From the NCBI GenBank assembly GCA_003248865.1, contig QFPK01000002.1:124001-188000 (forward strand): a stretch of DNA of 64,000 bases, given 5' to 3'. Position 1 is the stretch's first letter; every line of letters begins with the position of its first letter. The DNA comes from Sphingomonas sp. (GTDB lineage Bacteria; Pseudomonadota; Alphaproteobacteria; Sphingomonadales; Sphingomonadaceae). The notes under the pieces are model-generated. The model did no database searches, was not told the DNA's origin, and saw nothing but the letters and a program-made list of their open reading frames with translations. Shown here one piece after another: positions 42,725-51,960 of this stretch. Position numbers and translations under genes: made by a program.

Positions 42725-43834
42725 ATGACGCCGATCAATGTCGCGATCGCGGGAGTTGGAAACTGCGCCAGCTCGCTGGTGCAGGGGATTGCCCATTATT
42801 CCAACGGCGGCGCCAACGAGGCCATCGGGCTGAGCCACTGGGATCTGGGCGGCTGGCGCCCGCGTGACCTGAAGGTTGTGGCCGCGTTCGACGTGGACCG
42901 CCGCAAGGTGGGCCGCGACGTGGCGGAGGCCATTTTCGCCAGGCCCAACTCCACCGCCATCTTCTGCGATCATGTCGCGCCCACGGGTGCCGTCGTGCAG
43001 ATGGGCGCCGTGCTGGACGGCGTGGCCCCGCACATGCTGGAGGCCGCCGAGGACCGCAGCTTCCGCCTGTCCGACGCGCCCGAGCCCAGCCTCGCCGATG
43101 TGGTGGAAAGCCTGAAGCGCAGCGACACCCATGTGCTGATGAACTATCTGCCGGTCGGCAGCCAGAAGGCGACGGAATTCTATGCCGAAGCCGCGCTGAA
43201 GGCCGGTGTCGCTTTCGTGAACAACATTCCGGTGTTTATCGCCAGCAACCCCGAATGGGCGAAGCGCTTCGCGGACGCCGGCGTGCCGCTGATCGGCGAC
43301 GACATCAAGGCGCAGCTGGGTGCGACCATCGTGCACCGCACCCTGACGGAACTGTTCGCTCGGCGCGGCGTGCGGCTGAAGCGCACCTATCAGCTGAACA
43401 CCGGCGGCAATACCGACTTCCTGAACATGCTGTCCCGTGAGCGCTTGGAATCCAAGAAGATTTCCAAGACGGAAGCAGTGCAGTCCGCCACCGACCGCCG
43501 GCTGGACGACGAGAATATCCATGTCGGCCCGTCGGACTATGTCGCCTGGCAGAATGACAACAAGGTCTGCTTCCTGCGCATGGAGGGCGAGCTGTTCGGC
43601 GGCGTGCCGATGAACCTGGAACTGCGCCTGTCGGTGGAGGATAGCCCCAATTCGGCCGGCGTCGCCATCGATCTGGTGCGCTGCGCGGCCCTGGCGCGCC
43701 AGCGCGGGCAGGGCGGCATCATCGAAGCCCCGGCCGCGGCCTTCTGCAAGCATCCGCCGGTGCAGATCGAGGACGGCGCCGCGCATGAGGCGTTGGAAGC
43801 CTTCATCGCCGGAACCGCGCCCACCCGACACTAG
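42725..43834 (+). CDS. myo-Inositol-phosphate synthase (glucose-6-phosphate cyclase)
   Basis: 369 residues. NAD-dependent isomerisation of glucose-6-phosphate to myo-inositol phosphate. The N-terminal GVGNCASSLVQG is the NAD loop; LIGDDIKAQLGATIVHRTL and YQLNTGGNTDFLNML are catalytic-domain signatures of the short archaeal/actinobacterial form. AAGGACAAAAAGG precedes the ATG, and a TTGACG in the 83-bp gap may give it a promoter. It supplies the inositol for neighbouring lipid genes. Confidence 0.93.
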   Translation: MTPINVAIAGVGNCASSLVQGIAHYSNGGANEAIGLSHWDLGGWRPRDLKVVAAFDVDRRKVGRDVAEAIFARPNSTAIFCDHVAPTGAVVQMGAVLDGVAPHMLEAAEDRSFRLSDAPEPSLADVVESLKRSDTHVLMNYLPVGSQKATEFYAEAALKAGVAFVNNIPVFIASNPEWAKRFADAGVPLIGDDIKAQLGATIVHRTLTELFARRGVRLKRTYQLNTGGNTDFLNMLSRERLESKKISKTEAVQSATDRRLDDENIHVGPSDYVAWQNDNKVCFLRMEGELFGGVPMNLELRLSVEDSPNSAGVAIDLVRCAALARQRGQGGIIEAPAAAFCKHPPVQIEDGAAHEALEAFIAGTAPTRH

Positions 43835-43864
43835 GCTGTAACAGCCGACATGCAGGGAAGCGGA

Positions 43865-44572
43865 ATGGGCAGCTCGCAGCCGGACGGTCGCCATGCCATC
43901 ATCTTGGCTGCAGGCGCGGGGTCGCGCCTGTCGGACGTGGAACCGGTGAAGCCGCTGACGCTGGTGCATGGCCGCCCGCTACTGTTGCATGTGCTGGATG
44001 CGCTGGCCTCGGCAGGGGCCACTGGTGCGACAATCGTGGTCGGGCATCGGGCCGATGCCATCAGCGCCATTCTGGGTGATGCGCCGATCCCCGCCACTCC
44101 GGTTCACAATGCGGATTGGGCGTCCGCCCCCAATGGCGTTTCGGTGCTGGCAGCGGCGAATGCTGTCCGCCCTGGCAGCTTCCTCTGCATGTCGGATCAT
44201 CTGATCGATCCCCTGTTGCCCCAGCGTCTGCTGGCGGGTGCGCAAGCCCCTCTCTCGCTCGCCATAGACCGGCGGCTCGGCCACCCTTGGGTGGATGAAG
44301 CGGATGTGACGCGCGTGCGCACCGAGGGAAGGGCCATCCGCGCGATCGGCAAGGGGCTCTGCATCTATGACGCCTATGATACAGGCCTGTTCCTGATTGG
44401 CCCGGAACTGATCGCTGCGCTCCGAGCCCGGTCCGGCCCCTCCCTCTCGGACGGGGTGGCGGCGCTGGCACGACAGGGGCTTGCCGAAGCAGTGGATGTG
44501 GGCGATTCCCCCTGGCTCGATGTGGACGATGCCCGGGCTCTGGCGCTGGCGCGCCGCAAATGGAGAGACTGA
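43865..44572 (+). CDS. Nucleotidyltransferase, probable CTP:inositol-1-phosphate cytidylyltransferase
   Basis: 235 residues from the ATG at 43865, chosen because AGGGAAG lies just upstream; an ATG at 43850 lacks one. HAIILAAGAGSRLSDVEPVKPL is the standard nucleotide-binding start of sugar-phosphate nucleotidyltransferases, and MSDHLIDP supplies the metal aspartate. Placed after inositol-phosphate synthase and a CDP-alcohol transferase, it is best read as making CDP-inositol, as in archaeal di-myo-inositol phosphate synthesis. A plain sugar nucleotidyltransferase is the alternative. The stop shares a base with the next gene. Confidence 0.78.
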   Translation: MGSSQPDGRHAIILAAGAGSRLSDVEPVKPLTLVHGRPLLLHVLDALASAGATGATIVVGHRADAISAILGDAPIPATPVHNADWASAPNGVSVLAAANAVRPGSFLCMSDHLIDPLLPQRLLAGAQAPLSLAIDRRLGHPWVDEADVTRVRTEGRAIRAIGKGLCIYDAYDTGLFLIGPELIAALRARSGPSLSDGVAALARQGLAEAVDVGDSPWLDVDDARALALARRKWRD

Positions 44573-46071
44573 TGCGTCGTCTGTTAGCCCTGCTGTGCCT
44601 GCTTGTGGCGAGCCCTTCTCTCGCCGCGCCGCTGGCGGCACCCGGCGACGCGCGCTTCCGCACCGATGTCGAGCTGCTGCGCGCCCATGGCTATATCGTG
44701 GGCCCGGTGGACGCCTGGCCGCTGCCCTGGGCGCAGATCGATCGCGGCATCGAACGGGCGCGCGCGGATGGCGCACTGCCGCCCCATCTGCTGATGGCGG
44801 TGAACCGCGTCGCGGCGCTGTCTGACCATTACAACCAGCGCGCCACCTATCAGGTGCGCGCATCCGTCACCAACGACGCTGCGCTGGTCCGCACCTTCGA
44901 TCGGGTGGCGCGCAACACCGGTGACGTCAGCGTATCGGCCGCGCATGATCGCGGCGCGCTGTTCGTGCAGTGGGGCGCGACCTGGCAGAGCGAGGGCACC
45001 GACCGACAGGAAGCCACCCAGCACAAGAATGGCTTTTCGCCCGATCCCACCCAAGTGGTGCTGACTGTGGGCAGGAACTGGGCCTTCTATGGCGGCTGGA
45101 TGGACAATTGGTGGGGCGCCGGACAGGACGGCGCCATGCTGTTTTCCACCAGCGCCCGGCCGTTCCCGCGCATGGGGTTCCGCCGGCTGGAGCCGTTCAA
45201 CATTGATGCCCCGGTGCTGCGCTGGCTGGGGCCGACCACCTTCGACATGTTCGTGGGCGTGGCCGATGAAGAGCGGGACTGGAATAATCCGGCGATGATC
45301 GGGATGCGCCTGGCGTTCCAGCCCACCCCCTGGTTCGAGATCGGGTTGGTGCGGGGCATCCAGATATGCGGCAGCGGCCGCCCGTGCGATGTGCGAACCA
45401 TCGGCAAGGCGCTGATCGGTTTCGGCGATTTCGACAACACGGGAACGCTGGACGAACCCGGCAACCAGCTCGCTGGCTTCGACATGAGCTACAAGCGGCC
45501 CATCGGGAACACCGGTCAAATCCTGAAACTGCATTTCTCCACCGTGGCGGAGGATGCGGACAATATCCTGATCGAACAGTTCGGCCGCCAGATCGGCGCC
45601 GGGATTTCCGGGCCTGTCGGAGAGAAGGGCGCCTTGCTGGATGCCGGCTTTGAATATGTCGACAGCCAGGCGGCCAAATTCCTGGGGCGGCTGATGGGCA
45701 GCAAGGCTTATCCCGGTTCTTTATACAACAACTTCATCTATTACGATGGCTGGACCTACGGCCGCCGACCGGTGGGCCATTCACTGGACGGCGATGCGCG
45801 GGCGATGACGGTGCACTGGGCCCTGACCGATCCGAAGAACCGGCGCTGGAATCTGGCCGCGCGGCATATCGTGCTGAACCTGAACAGTTACCCTGTCTAC
45901 CGCATCTCGGAGAACCGGGAGGAGATCGTGCAGGTGGAAGGTGGTGTGAATTGGCCCACCAGGTTCGGCGATGTGAAGGCATCCGCCCGGCTGCAGAAGA
46001 ACGGCCCCAACACGCCCGATTACGACCCCACCTGGGTGCAGGGCGAGCTGAGCTGGACAACTCGCTTTTGA
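44572..46071 (+). CDS. Wzi-like capsule assembly outer-membrane protein
   Basis: 499 residues with a signal peptide (MRRLLALLCLLVASPSLAAP). The rest looks like an outer-membrane beta-barrel ending in an aromatic (WTTRF), with alternating strands, and fits the Wzi/capsule-assembly family: helical N-terminal part, then FDMFVGVADEERDWNNP and RPFPRMGFRRLEPF. Wzi anchors capsule polysaccharide to the cell surface. It starts with TGATG overlap to the nucleotidyltransferase, so it belongs to the inositol operon, hinting at an envelope destination for the product. Confidence 0.8.
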   Translation: MRRLLALLCLLVASPSLAAPLAAPGDARFRTDVELLRAHGYIVGPVDAWPLPWAQIDRGIERARADGALPPHLLMAVNRVAALSDHYNQRATYQVRASVTNDAALVRTFDRVARNTGDVSVSAAHDRGALFVQWGATWQSEGTDRQEATQHKNGFSPDPTQVVLTVGRNWAFYGGWMDNWWGAGQDGAMLFSTSARPFPRMGFRRLEPFNIDAPVLRWLGPTTFDMFVGVADEERDWNNPAMIGMRLAFQPTPWFEIGLVRGIQICGSGRPCDVRTIGKALIGFGDFDNTGTLDEPGNQLAGFDMSYKRPIGNTGQILKLHFSTVAEDADNILIEQFGRQIGAGISGPVGEKGALLDAGFEYVDSQAAKFLGRLMGSKAYPGSLYNNFIYYDGWTYGRRPVGHSLDGDARAMTVHWALTDPKNRRWNLAARHIVLNLNSYPVYRISENREEIVQVEGGVNWPTRFGDVKASARLQKNGPNTPDYDPTWVQGELSWTTRF

Positions 46072-46085
46072 CTGTCCGCTTCTGA

Positions 46086-46114
46086 TTGCAGCGCGGGCGC
46101 AGCCCCGCTACAGC
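46086..46114 (+). promoter_or_regulatory. Promoter of pdeM, placing +1 at the ATG
   Basis: TTGCAG (46086-46091), 17-bp spacer, TACAGC (46109-46114). Six bases (CCGGCC) separate the -10 from the ATG at 46121, predicting a leaderless mRNA; there is no Shine-Dalgarno sequence. Confidence 0.55.
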
Positions 46115-46120
46115 CCGGCC

Positions 46121-46834
46121 ATGGGCGATGTTTCCCTTTCGTTCTCACTCTCCGATCTGCCCCGGCTGGAACTGGGCGGCAGCCGGTTCCGCGCGCTGCC
46201 CTGCGGCGCGCTGTTCTGGGAAGAAGAAGCGACGCTGCTGCTCGCGGACCTGCATCTGGAAAAAGGCTCGGCCTTCGCCGCGAAGGGCTGGTTGCTCCCC
46301 CCGCACGACAGCCAGGACACGCTGAAGCGCCTGCTGGCGGCCGTGGAACGAACGGGTGCGCGCCGGATCGCGGCGCTGGGGGACAGTTTCCACGACCGGC
46401 GCGGCGTCCATCGCCTGCCGGATCCGGCGCGCGCGCTGCTGGCGCGACTGCTGGGGATGGCGGACTGGCTGTGGATCACGGGCAATCATGATGGCGACAG
46501 CGGCGCCGGCATGGGCGGCACGGCGATGCCCGAATGCCGCATCCGCGACATCTGGCTGCGGCACGAGGCGTTGCCCGGCAGTATGGAGGCCGAGATCAGC
46601 GGCCATTTCCACCCCAAGGTGCGGGTGCCACTGCGCGGCGGGCGGCAGGTGGCGCGGCGCTGTCTGGCACGCGCCGGCGAACGGCTGGTGCTTCCGGCCT
46701 ATGGCGCCTATGCCGGGGGTCTGTTCGTGGATGATCCGGCGTTCGTGCAGGCGCTGGGTTGCAGGCCAGATGCGCTGGTGCCGCTGGAACAGGGGTTCGT
46801 TCACGTAAATGCCAATGCTCAGGGAGACGATTGA
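46121..46834 (+). CDS. pdeM: PdeM-like metallophosphoesterase (ligase-associated DNA repair endonuclease)
   Basis: 237 residues. The calcineurin-type metal motifs are LLLADLHLEKG, LGDSFHD, ITGNHDG and ISGHFHPK. The length and the EEEATLLLADLHLEKGSA start fit PdeM, which usually accompanies ligD/lhr DNA-repair genes. Those partners are absent here. It is followed immediately by an FAH-family gene (stop and start adjacent). Confidence 0.85.
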   Translation: MGDVSLSFSLSDLPRLELGGSRFRALPCGALFWEEEATLLLADLHLEKGSAFAAKGWLLPPHDSQDTLKRLLAAVERTGARRIAALGDSFHDRRGVHRLPDPARALLARLLGMADWLWITGNHDGDSGAGMGGTAMPECRIRDIWLRHEALPGSMEAEISGHFHPKVRVPLRGGRQVARRCLARAGERLVLPAYGAYAGGLFVDDPAFVQALGCRPDALVPLEQGFVHVNANAQGDD

Positions 46835-47494
46835 ATGAGCTGGTTTCCGAAGCCCGAAGCCCGGATTTTCTGTGCCGCCGTGAACTATGCCGCCCACCGC
46901 GAGGAAATGGGGCGCGGCGAAAGCGGCCCCAACCCGATGCTGTTCCTGCGCACGCCGTTCTCCCTGGTTCGCGCAGGCGAGTCGCTGCTGCTGCCGCCGG
47001 AATCGGTGCGCTTCGATTATGAGGGTGAGCTGGCGCTGGTGATCGGCAAGCCCGGCCGCCGCATCGCGCGTGAAGCGGCGCTGTCGCACGTGGCGGGCTG
47101 GACCCCGTTCCTGGACGGCTCCATCCGCGACTGGCAGCGCCACACGGCGCAGTTCACGCCGGGCAAGAATTTCGATTCGTCCGGCGCGATCGGGCCCGAA
47201 CTCGTCCCGGCCGAGGCCTTCGGCGATTACAAGGCGCACGAACTCACCACGCGGGTGAACGGCGAGGTGCTGCAGCACACCCCGATCTCGCTCATGCTGT
47301 TCGATGCCGAAACGCTGATCCACTATATCTCCACCTTCACCGAGCTTCGCGAGGGCGATGTGATCGCCACCGGTACCTGCGGCGGGGTGGGCGAAAAGCG
47401 CGATCCGCAGCGTTGGTTGAAGCCCGGAGACGTGGTGGAAGTGGAGGTGTCGGGCATCCCGATCCTAAGCAACCCGGTCGCGGCCGAGGGCTGA
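46835..47494 (+). CDS. Fumarylacetoacetate hydrolase family protein
   Basis: 219 residues, the short FAH-fold form. The metal site is visible in FDYEGELALVIGK, with WTPFLDGSIRDWQ downstream, and DVIATGTCGGVGEKR near the C-terminus. Family members hydrolyse or decarboxylate acyl-pyruvates and related diketo acids; the substrate here is unclear. It starts directly after the pdeM stop. Confidence 0.88.
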   Translation: MSWFPKPEARIFCAAVNYAAHREEMGRGESGPNPMLFLRTPFSLVRAGESLLLPPESVRFDYEGELALVIGKPGRRIAREAALSHVAGWTPFLDGSIRDWQRHTAQFTPGKNFDSSGAIGPELVPAEAFGDYKAHELTTRVNGEVLQHTPISLMLFDAETLIHYISTFTELREGDVIATGTCGGVGEKRDPQRWLKPGDVVEVEVSGIPILSNPVAAEG

Positions 47495-47533
47495 TTCATC
47501 CACGATTCAGCCAGAGATGCGAGGGTTCGCGCC

Positions 47534-48181
47534 ATGATGATCCGCCTGTTCTCCGCCGCTATGGCCACAGCCGCTCCGGCCCTGCTGCTTGCAGCACTCC
47601 CGGCCGCCGCATGGGCGCAATCCGAAGCACCCCTTCCGCAGCAGCCGGCGCCCGCACCGCCGCCGAGTGACGGCAGCCTGAAGGGCGACGCGCAGGCGGC
47701 CGTCTATGAGATGGGCGAGATCACGGCAGCGGCTGACGGTGCCTTCGGCGAAGCCACCGAAGGCGTCGCCATGGTGATCCAGAAGATCTTCGCCGATCTG
47801 GGCAAGCCCAACGCCTATATCGTGGGCCGCGAAGGCGGCGGCGCACTGGTGGTGGGTCTGCGCTATGGCAAGGGCAAGCTCTTCTCCAAGATCGAGGGCG
47901 AGCGGCCGGTGCACTGGACCGGCCCGTCCATCGGGCCGGATGTCGGCGGCGATGCCTCGCGCAGCTTCGTGCTGGTCTATAATCTCCACGACACCGATGA
48001 ACTCTACCAGCGCTTCCCGGCGGTGGAGGGCAAGGCCTATCTGATCGGCGGCGTCTCGGCGAACTACCACCAGCGCGGCAACATCATTCTGGTGCCGATC
48101 CGGCTGGGTGCCGGCTGGCGGCTGGGCGCGAACGTCGGCTATCTGAAATACACCAAGGGCGGCAGCGTGATTCCGTTCTGA
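47534..48181 (+). CDS. eipA: EipA-like DUF1134 periplasmic protein
   Basis: 215 residues with a signal peptide (cleavage after AAAWA near residue 28) and a proline-rich linker, then a compact beta-rich domain (GLRYGKGKLFSKIEGERPVHWTG) typical of DUF1134. The Brucella member EipA is needed for envelope integrity. It lies just before lptD on the same strand. Confidence 0.85.
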   Translation: MMIRLFSAAMATAAPALLLAALPAAAWAQSEAPLPQQPAPAPPPSDGSLKGDAQAAVYEMGEITAAADGAFGEATEGVAMVIQKIFADLGKPNAYIVGREGGGALVVGLRYGKGKLFSKIEGERPVHWTGPSIGPDVGGDASRSFVLVYNLHDTDELYQRFPAVEGKAYLIGGVSANYHQRGNIILVPIRLGAGWRLGANVGYLKYTKGGSVIPF

Positions 48182-48208
48182 CACGGGTGCGGCTGCCAAA
48201 ACCCCCGC

Positions 48209-48237
48209 TTGAACCCCGGCGCGGCCGCCCCTAAAGC
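48209..48237 (+). promoter_or_regulatory. Promoter of lptD with minimal leader
   Basis: TTGAAC (48209-48214), 17-bp spacer, TAAAGC (48232-48237). The -10 ends 5 bp before the ATG at 48243, so the mRNA should begin at or just after the A. The TAAAGC hexamer is identical to that of the tRNA-Asp promoter. Confidence 0.6.
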
Positions 48238-48242
48238 CGCCG

Positions 48243-50462
48243 ATGGCCATGTCTTGCCGAACCTCCATTCCCGCGTCCGCCCTGGCGCTGCTGCTTGCCT
48301 CTGCCGCGCCCGTTCTCGCGCAGGAGCCCGGGCCGCCCGCCGCCGCGCCTGCGCTGGCGCAACCCATGGTGGAGTTTCAGGCCGACACCCTGTCCTACGA
48401 CGAGAATCTGGATGTCATCACGGCAGAGGGCAATGTGCTCGTCAGCCGCGACAGCCAGCAGTTGACGGCGGACAAGGTCGTCTACAACCGCAAGACCGGC
48501 ACGGTTTCTGCCCATGGAAATGTGCGCGCCGTCGATGGCGACGGGGTCACGGCGGTCGCTGACGGTTTCGAGCTGACCGAAAGCCTGCGCGACGGCTTGG
48601 TGGACAATGTGCTGCTGATTTTGGCCGACGGAAGCAGGCTCGCCGCGAAGGACGGCAAGCGGGAAAACGGCCTCTCGACGCTGAACCGTGCGGTCTATTC
48701 GCCCTGCGCGGTGGTGGACGATGCCGGATGCCCGCGCGAGCCGGTGTGGCAGCTGAAGGCGGTGAAGGTGGTGCATGATCCGGCGCGCGGTCGGGTGTTC
48801 TACACCGGTGCCCGGCTTGAGATGTTCGGTGTGCCGGTGGTGGCGCTGCCGCGCCTCTCCCATCCTGACGGTTTCGACCGCAACCAGTCGGGCCTGCTCT
48901 CGCCGGACGTGCGCTTTACCCGCGAACTCGGCGGCGAACTGCGCATCCCCTATTACTGGTCTATCGCACCCAACAAGGATTTCACTGCAACTACCCATGT
49001 CTACACCAATGTGGTGCCCATGGTGGAGGCGCAGTATCGCCAATTGTTCGCTGGCGGCCCGATCCAGATCGGCGTGATGGGCACCTATGCCAAGGGCGCT
49101 GCCGAAGATCCGCTGACGGGGAACATCATTGATACACATGCCCGTCTGCGCGGCGCCATCGACGCGCGCGGCCAGATCGAGCATGGCGACGGCTGGCGTT
49201 CCAGTTTTTCAAGCCGCCTGACGAACGATGACAACTTCCTGGGCCGTTACCAGATCAGCCTGGATAACCGGCTGCGCAGCACCTACGCGCTGGAGCGGTT
49301 CGAGACCGGACGCTATTTTTCGGTCAGCGGCTGGGCGTTCCAGAACCTGACGAGCGGCGCCAATGATGCGCGCATGCCCTTTGCGCTCCCGTTGGTGGAT
49401 TTCCGCTGGCGTCTGCCGGACAAAATTCTCGGTGGCGGCGTGATGCTGCAGGCGAACAGCCTCGGCCTCTACCGGCGCGAAGGCCAGTCCATGGTGCGGG
49501 CTCTGGCCTCGGCGCAATGGGATCGCAGTTTCCTGACCCCGCTGGGGCAGCGTGTTACCTTTACCGGGCTGGTGCGCGGCGATGTCTATAACGCCAACGA
49601 TACGGCGTTGGCTGACGATCCCTTCTATGCCGGGCGCGACGGTTGGAAGGCGCGGCTGATTCCGTTGGCAGCGATCGATGTGGAATGGCCGTTCGCCGGG
49701 CCTTTCCTGGGCGGCACGCAGACGCTGTCCCCACGCCTGCAGTTTGTCGGTTCCACCTCCACCGCGAACGAGGGCATTCCCAACGAGGACAGCCGCGCGG
49801 TCGATCTGGAGGATTCCAACCTGTTCTCGCTGAATCGCTTTCCCGGATATGATCGATGGGAAGGCGGCGCCCGCGTAACCTATGGCGTGGACTGGCGCTG
49901 GACCAAACCGGGCATCGCGGTGCAGGCGCAGGTCGGCCAGAGCTATCGGCTGGACGACAATATGGATCTGTTCCCGGAAGGCACCGGCCTGTCCGGCCGG
50001 GTGTCGGACGTGGTCGGCCGTGCCTCCGTCCGTATCGGGCGCTATGTCGAGCTGACGCAGCGGCTCCGTCTGGACAAGGACAATCTCGCCGTCCGCCGCA
50101 ACGAGGCGGATGTGGCAATCGGGAGCCGGCGCACCTTCCTGTCGATCGGCTATCTCAGATACAATCGCAACATCGCGCTGGAAGACCTGCCCGATCACGA
50201 GGAGGTGCGTGCCGGTGCACGCGTGGCATTCGGCAAATACTGGGCGGTGTTCGGTTCGACCGTGGTCGACCTGACATCCACAGGCGAGGATTCACTGACG
50301 ACAAACGACGGCTGGCAACCCATCCGGGCACGACTTGGGGTCAGTTACACCGACGAATGTTTCGATTTCGGCGTGACCTGGAAACGCAACTATATAGACA
50401 ACCCCAATGCGCGGCAGGGCAACACCATCCTGTTCACGCTTGCACTTCGCAACCTCGGGTGA
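48243..50462 (+). CDS. lptD: LPS-assembly protein LptD
   Basis: 739 residues. It has a signal peptide (SALALLLASAAPVLAQ), then a beta-jellyroll OstA domain (VEFQADTLSYDENLDVITAEGNV) and a large C-terminal barrel. Cysteines near residue 156 (SPCAVVDDAGCP) may form disulfides. It inserts LPS into the outer leaflet together with LptE, which is not here. The ATG at 48243 is chosen over 48249 from the promoter position. surA, a chaperone for LptD, follows 123 bp downstream. Confidence 0.94.
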   Translation: MAMSCRTSIPASALALLLASAAPVLAQEPGPPAAAPALAQPMVEFQADTLSYDENLDVITAEGNVLVSRDSQQLTADKVVYNRKTGTVSAHGNVRAVDGDGVTAVADGFELTESLRDGLVDNVLLILADGSRLAAKDGKRENGLSTLNRAVYSPCAVVDDAGCPREPVWQLKAVKVVHDPARGRVFYTGARLEMFGVPVVALPRLSHPDGFDRNQSGLLSPDVRFTRELGGELRIPYYWSIAPNKDFTATTHVYTNVVPMVEAQYRQLFAGGPIQIGVMGTYAKGAAEDPLTGNIIDTHARLRGAIDARGQIEHGDGWRSSFSSRLTNDDNFLGRYQISLDNRLRSTYALERFETGRYFSVSGWAFQNLTSGANDARMPFALPLVDFRWRLPDKILGGGVMLQANSLGLYRREGQSMVRALASAQWDRSFLTPLGQRVTFTGLVRGDVYNANDTALADDPFYAGRDGWKARLIPLAAIDVEWPFAGPFLGGTQTLSPRLQFVGSTSTANEGIPNEDSRAVDLEDSNLFSLNRFPGYDRWEGGARVTYGVDWRWTKPGIAVQAQVGQSYRLDDNMDLFPEGTGLSGRVSDVVGRASVRIGRYVELTQRLRLDKDNLAVRRNEADVAIGSRRTFLSIGYLRYNRNIALEDLPDHEEVRAGARVAFGKYWAVFGSTVVDLTSTGEDSLTTNDGWQPIRARLGVSYTDECFDFGVTWKRNYIDNPNARQGNTILFTLALRNLG

Positions 50463-50585
50463 AGGCGTTCCGCTTGATCATTTCAGCCGCGGTTCAGCCG
50501 CGCTGCCATATCTGCTGGCGCCAGGATGGCCGCTCGTCTATGCGAGCGGCACGAGGGATAGTTTGAACAGGATCGTTCGGCCCGA

Positions 50586-51959
50586 ATGACGAGTCTTCCG
50601 AAAATTACGCATCGCTGCGTCATGGCGGCGGTGCTGACAGCGGTGCCGCTGGCATCTTATGCGCAGGTCTCCCCGGCCGGGTCCGGCGGCCAGTCCGCGT
50701 CGCAACGGCAGGCAGCGGCCGCAGCGCTGCAGCTGCCCGACGTCACCGTGTTCGGCTCCTTCGATCCGAACGTCCGCAAGGCGACGGCTATCGTGAACGG
50801 CGACATCATCACCGACACCGATGTCGATCACCGGCTGGCACTGGTGCTGATCGCGAACAGCGGGCGGGTCTCGGCAGAAGAACGGGAAGTTCTGCGCCTG
50901 CAGGTGCTGCGCAACCTGATTGACGAGAAGCTGCAGATCCAGGAAGCCGCGCAGAATGAAGTGACGGTGCCCGAGGAAGAGGTTGAGCAGGCCTATGCCC
51001 GGGTTGCGGCGAACTTCCGCCAGTCGAAAGAGGCGTTCGAGCAGTTCCTGCGCGAGAACGGTTCCTCGCCAGCCTCGATCAAACAGCAGATCCGCGCTGA
51101 AGTCACCTGGAACCGCCTGCTCAGGCGCAAGGTGGAACCCTTCATCAACGTGGGCGATGATGAAGTGCAGGCGGTGATCCGCAAGCTGGAGGAGGCCAAG
51201 GGCAAGGACGAGTTCCGCGTCGGCGAAATCTTCCTGTCTGCCACGCCGGAAACGCAAGGGCAGGTGATGGCCGATGCCGCCCGGATCGTGGAACAGGTGC
51301 GCGGCGGCGCCAGCTTCGTGGCCTACGCCCGTCAGTTTTCCGAAGCCTCCAGTGCTGCCCTCGGCGGCGATTTGGGCTGGGTGCGTGCCGAACAGCTGTC
51401 GCCTGCACTTGAGAGCATTGTCACAGCGCTGCCGCGCGGCGGAGTGTCCGATCCGGTGCCGGTGCCGGGCGGCGTGACCGTCATTGCGCTGGTGGATAAG
51501 CGGCAGGTGCTGTCGGCAGACCCCTCCGCCGCGATCCTCAGCCTGAAGCAGCTCACGCTGGCCCTGCCGGCAGACATCAGCGAAACCAATGCCCGCAAGA
51601 TGGCAGCCGGCATGCAGGAAGCCACCCGCAACATGGGCGGCTGCGGCAGGGCGGAGGAAGTGGCGCGGTCGATCGGTGCGGAGATCGTGTCCAACGATCA
51701 GCTGCGCATGGGCGACTTGCCGCAGCAGTTGCAGCAGATTTTGGGCCAGATGCCCATCGGCACCGCGACGCCGCCTTTCGGTTCGGCTGAAGACGGGCTT
51801 CGGGTGCTGGTGCTGTGTGGGCGCGACGATCCGCCGGCCAATGCCAATCTTCCCAGCTTCGATCAGGTCTATGGCCAGTTGAACGACAGCCGCGTGAACA
51901 GCGCGGCCCGCCGCTACCTGAGGGATCTCAGGCGCGACGCCGTCATCGACTACCGCTGA
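50586..51959 (+). CDS. surA: Periplasmic peptidyl-prolyl isomerase/chaperone SurA
   Basis: 457 residues. It has a signal peptide, a SurA N-terminal chaperone domain (about 62-190) and a parvulin domain (about 205-310, with RVGEIFLSA and FSEASSAALGGDLGW), plus a C-terminal tail. It folds outer-membrane proteins such as LptD. It stands before pdxA and rsmA, the classic lptD-surA-pdxA-rsmA order also known in enterobacteria. Confidence 0.93.
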   Translation: MTSLPKITHRCVMAAVLTAVPLASYAQVSPAGSGGQSASQRQAAAAALQLPDVTVFGSFDPNVRKATAIVNGDIITDTDVDHRLALVLIANSGRVSAEEREVLRLQVLRNLIDEKLQIQEAAQNEVTVPEEEVEQAYARVAANFRQSKEAFEQFLRENGSSPASIKQQIRAEVTWNRLLRRKVEPFINVGDDEVQAVIRKLEEAKGKDEFRVGEIFLSATPETQGQVMADAARIVEQVRGGASFVAYARQFSEASSAALGGDLGWVRAEQLSPALESIVTALPRGGVSDPVPVPGGVTVIALVDKRQVLSADPSAAILSLKQLTLALPADISETNARKMAAGMQEATRNMGGCGRAEEVARSIGAEIVSNDQLRMGDLPQQLQQILGQMPIGTATPPFGSAEDGLRVLVLCGRDDPPANANLPSFDQVYGQLNDSRVNSAARRYLRDLRRDAVIDYR

Positions 51960-51960
51960 G

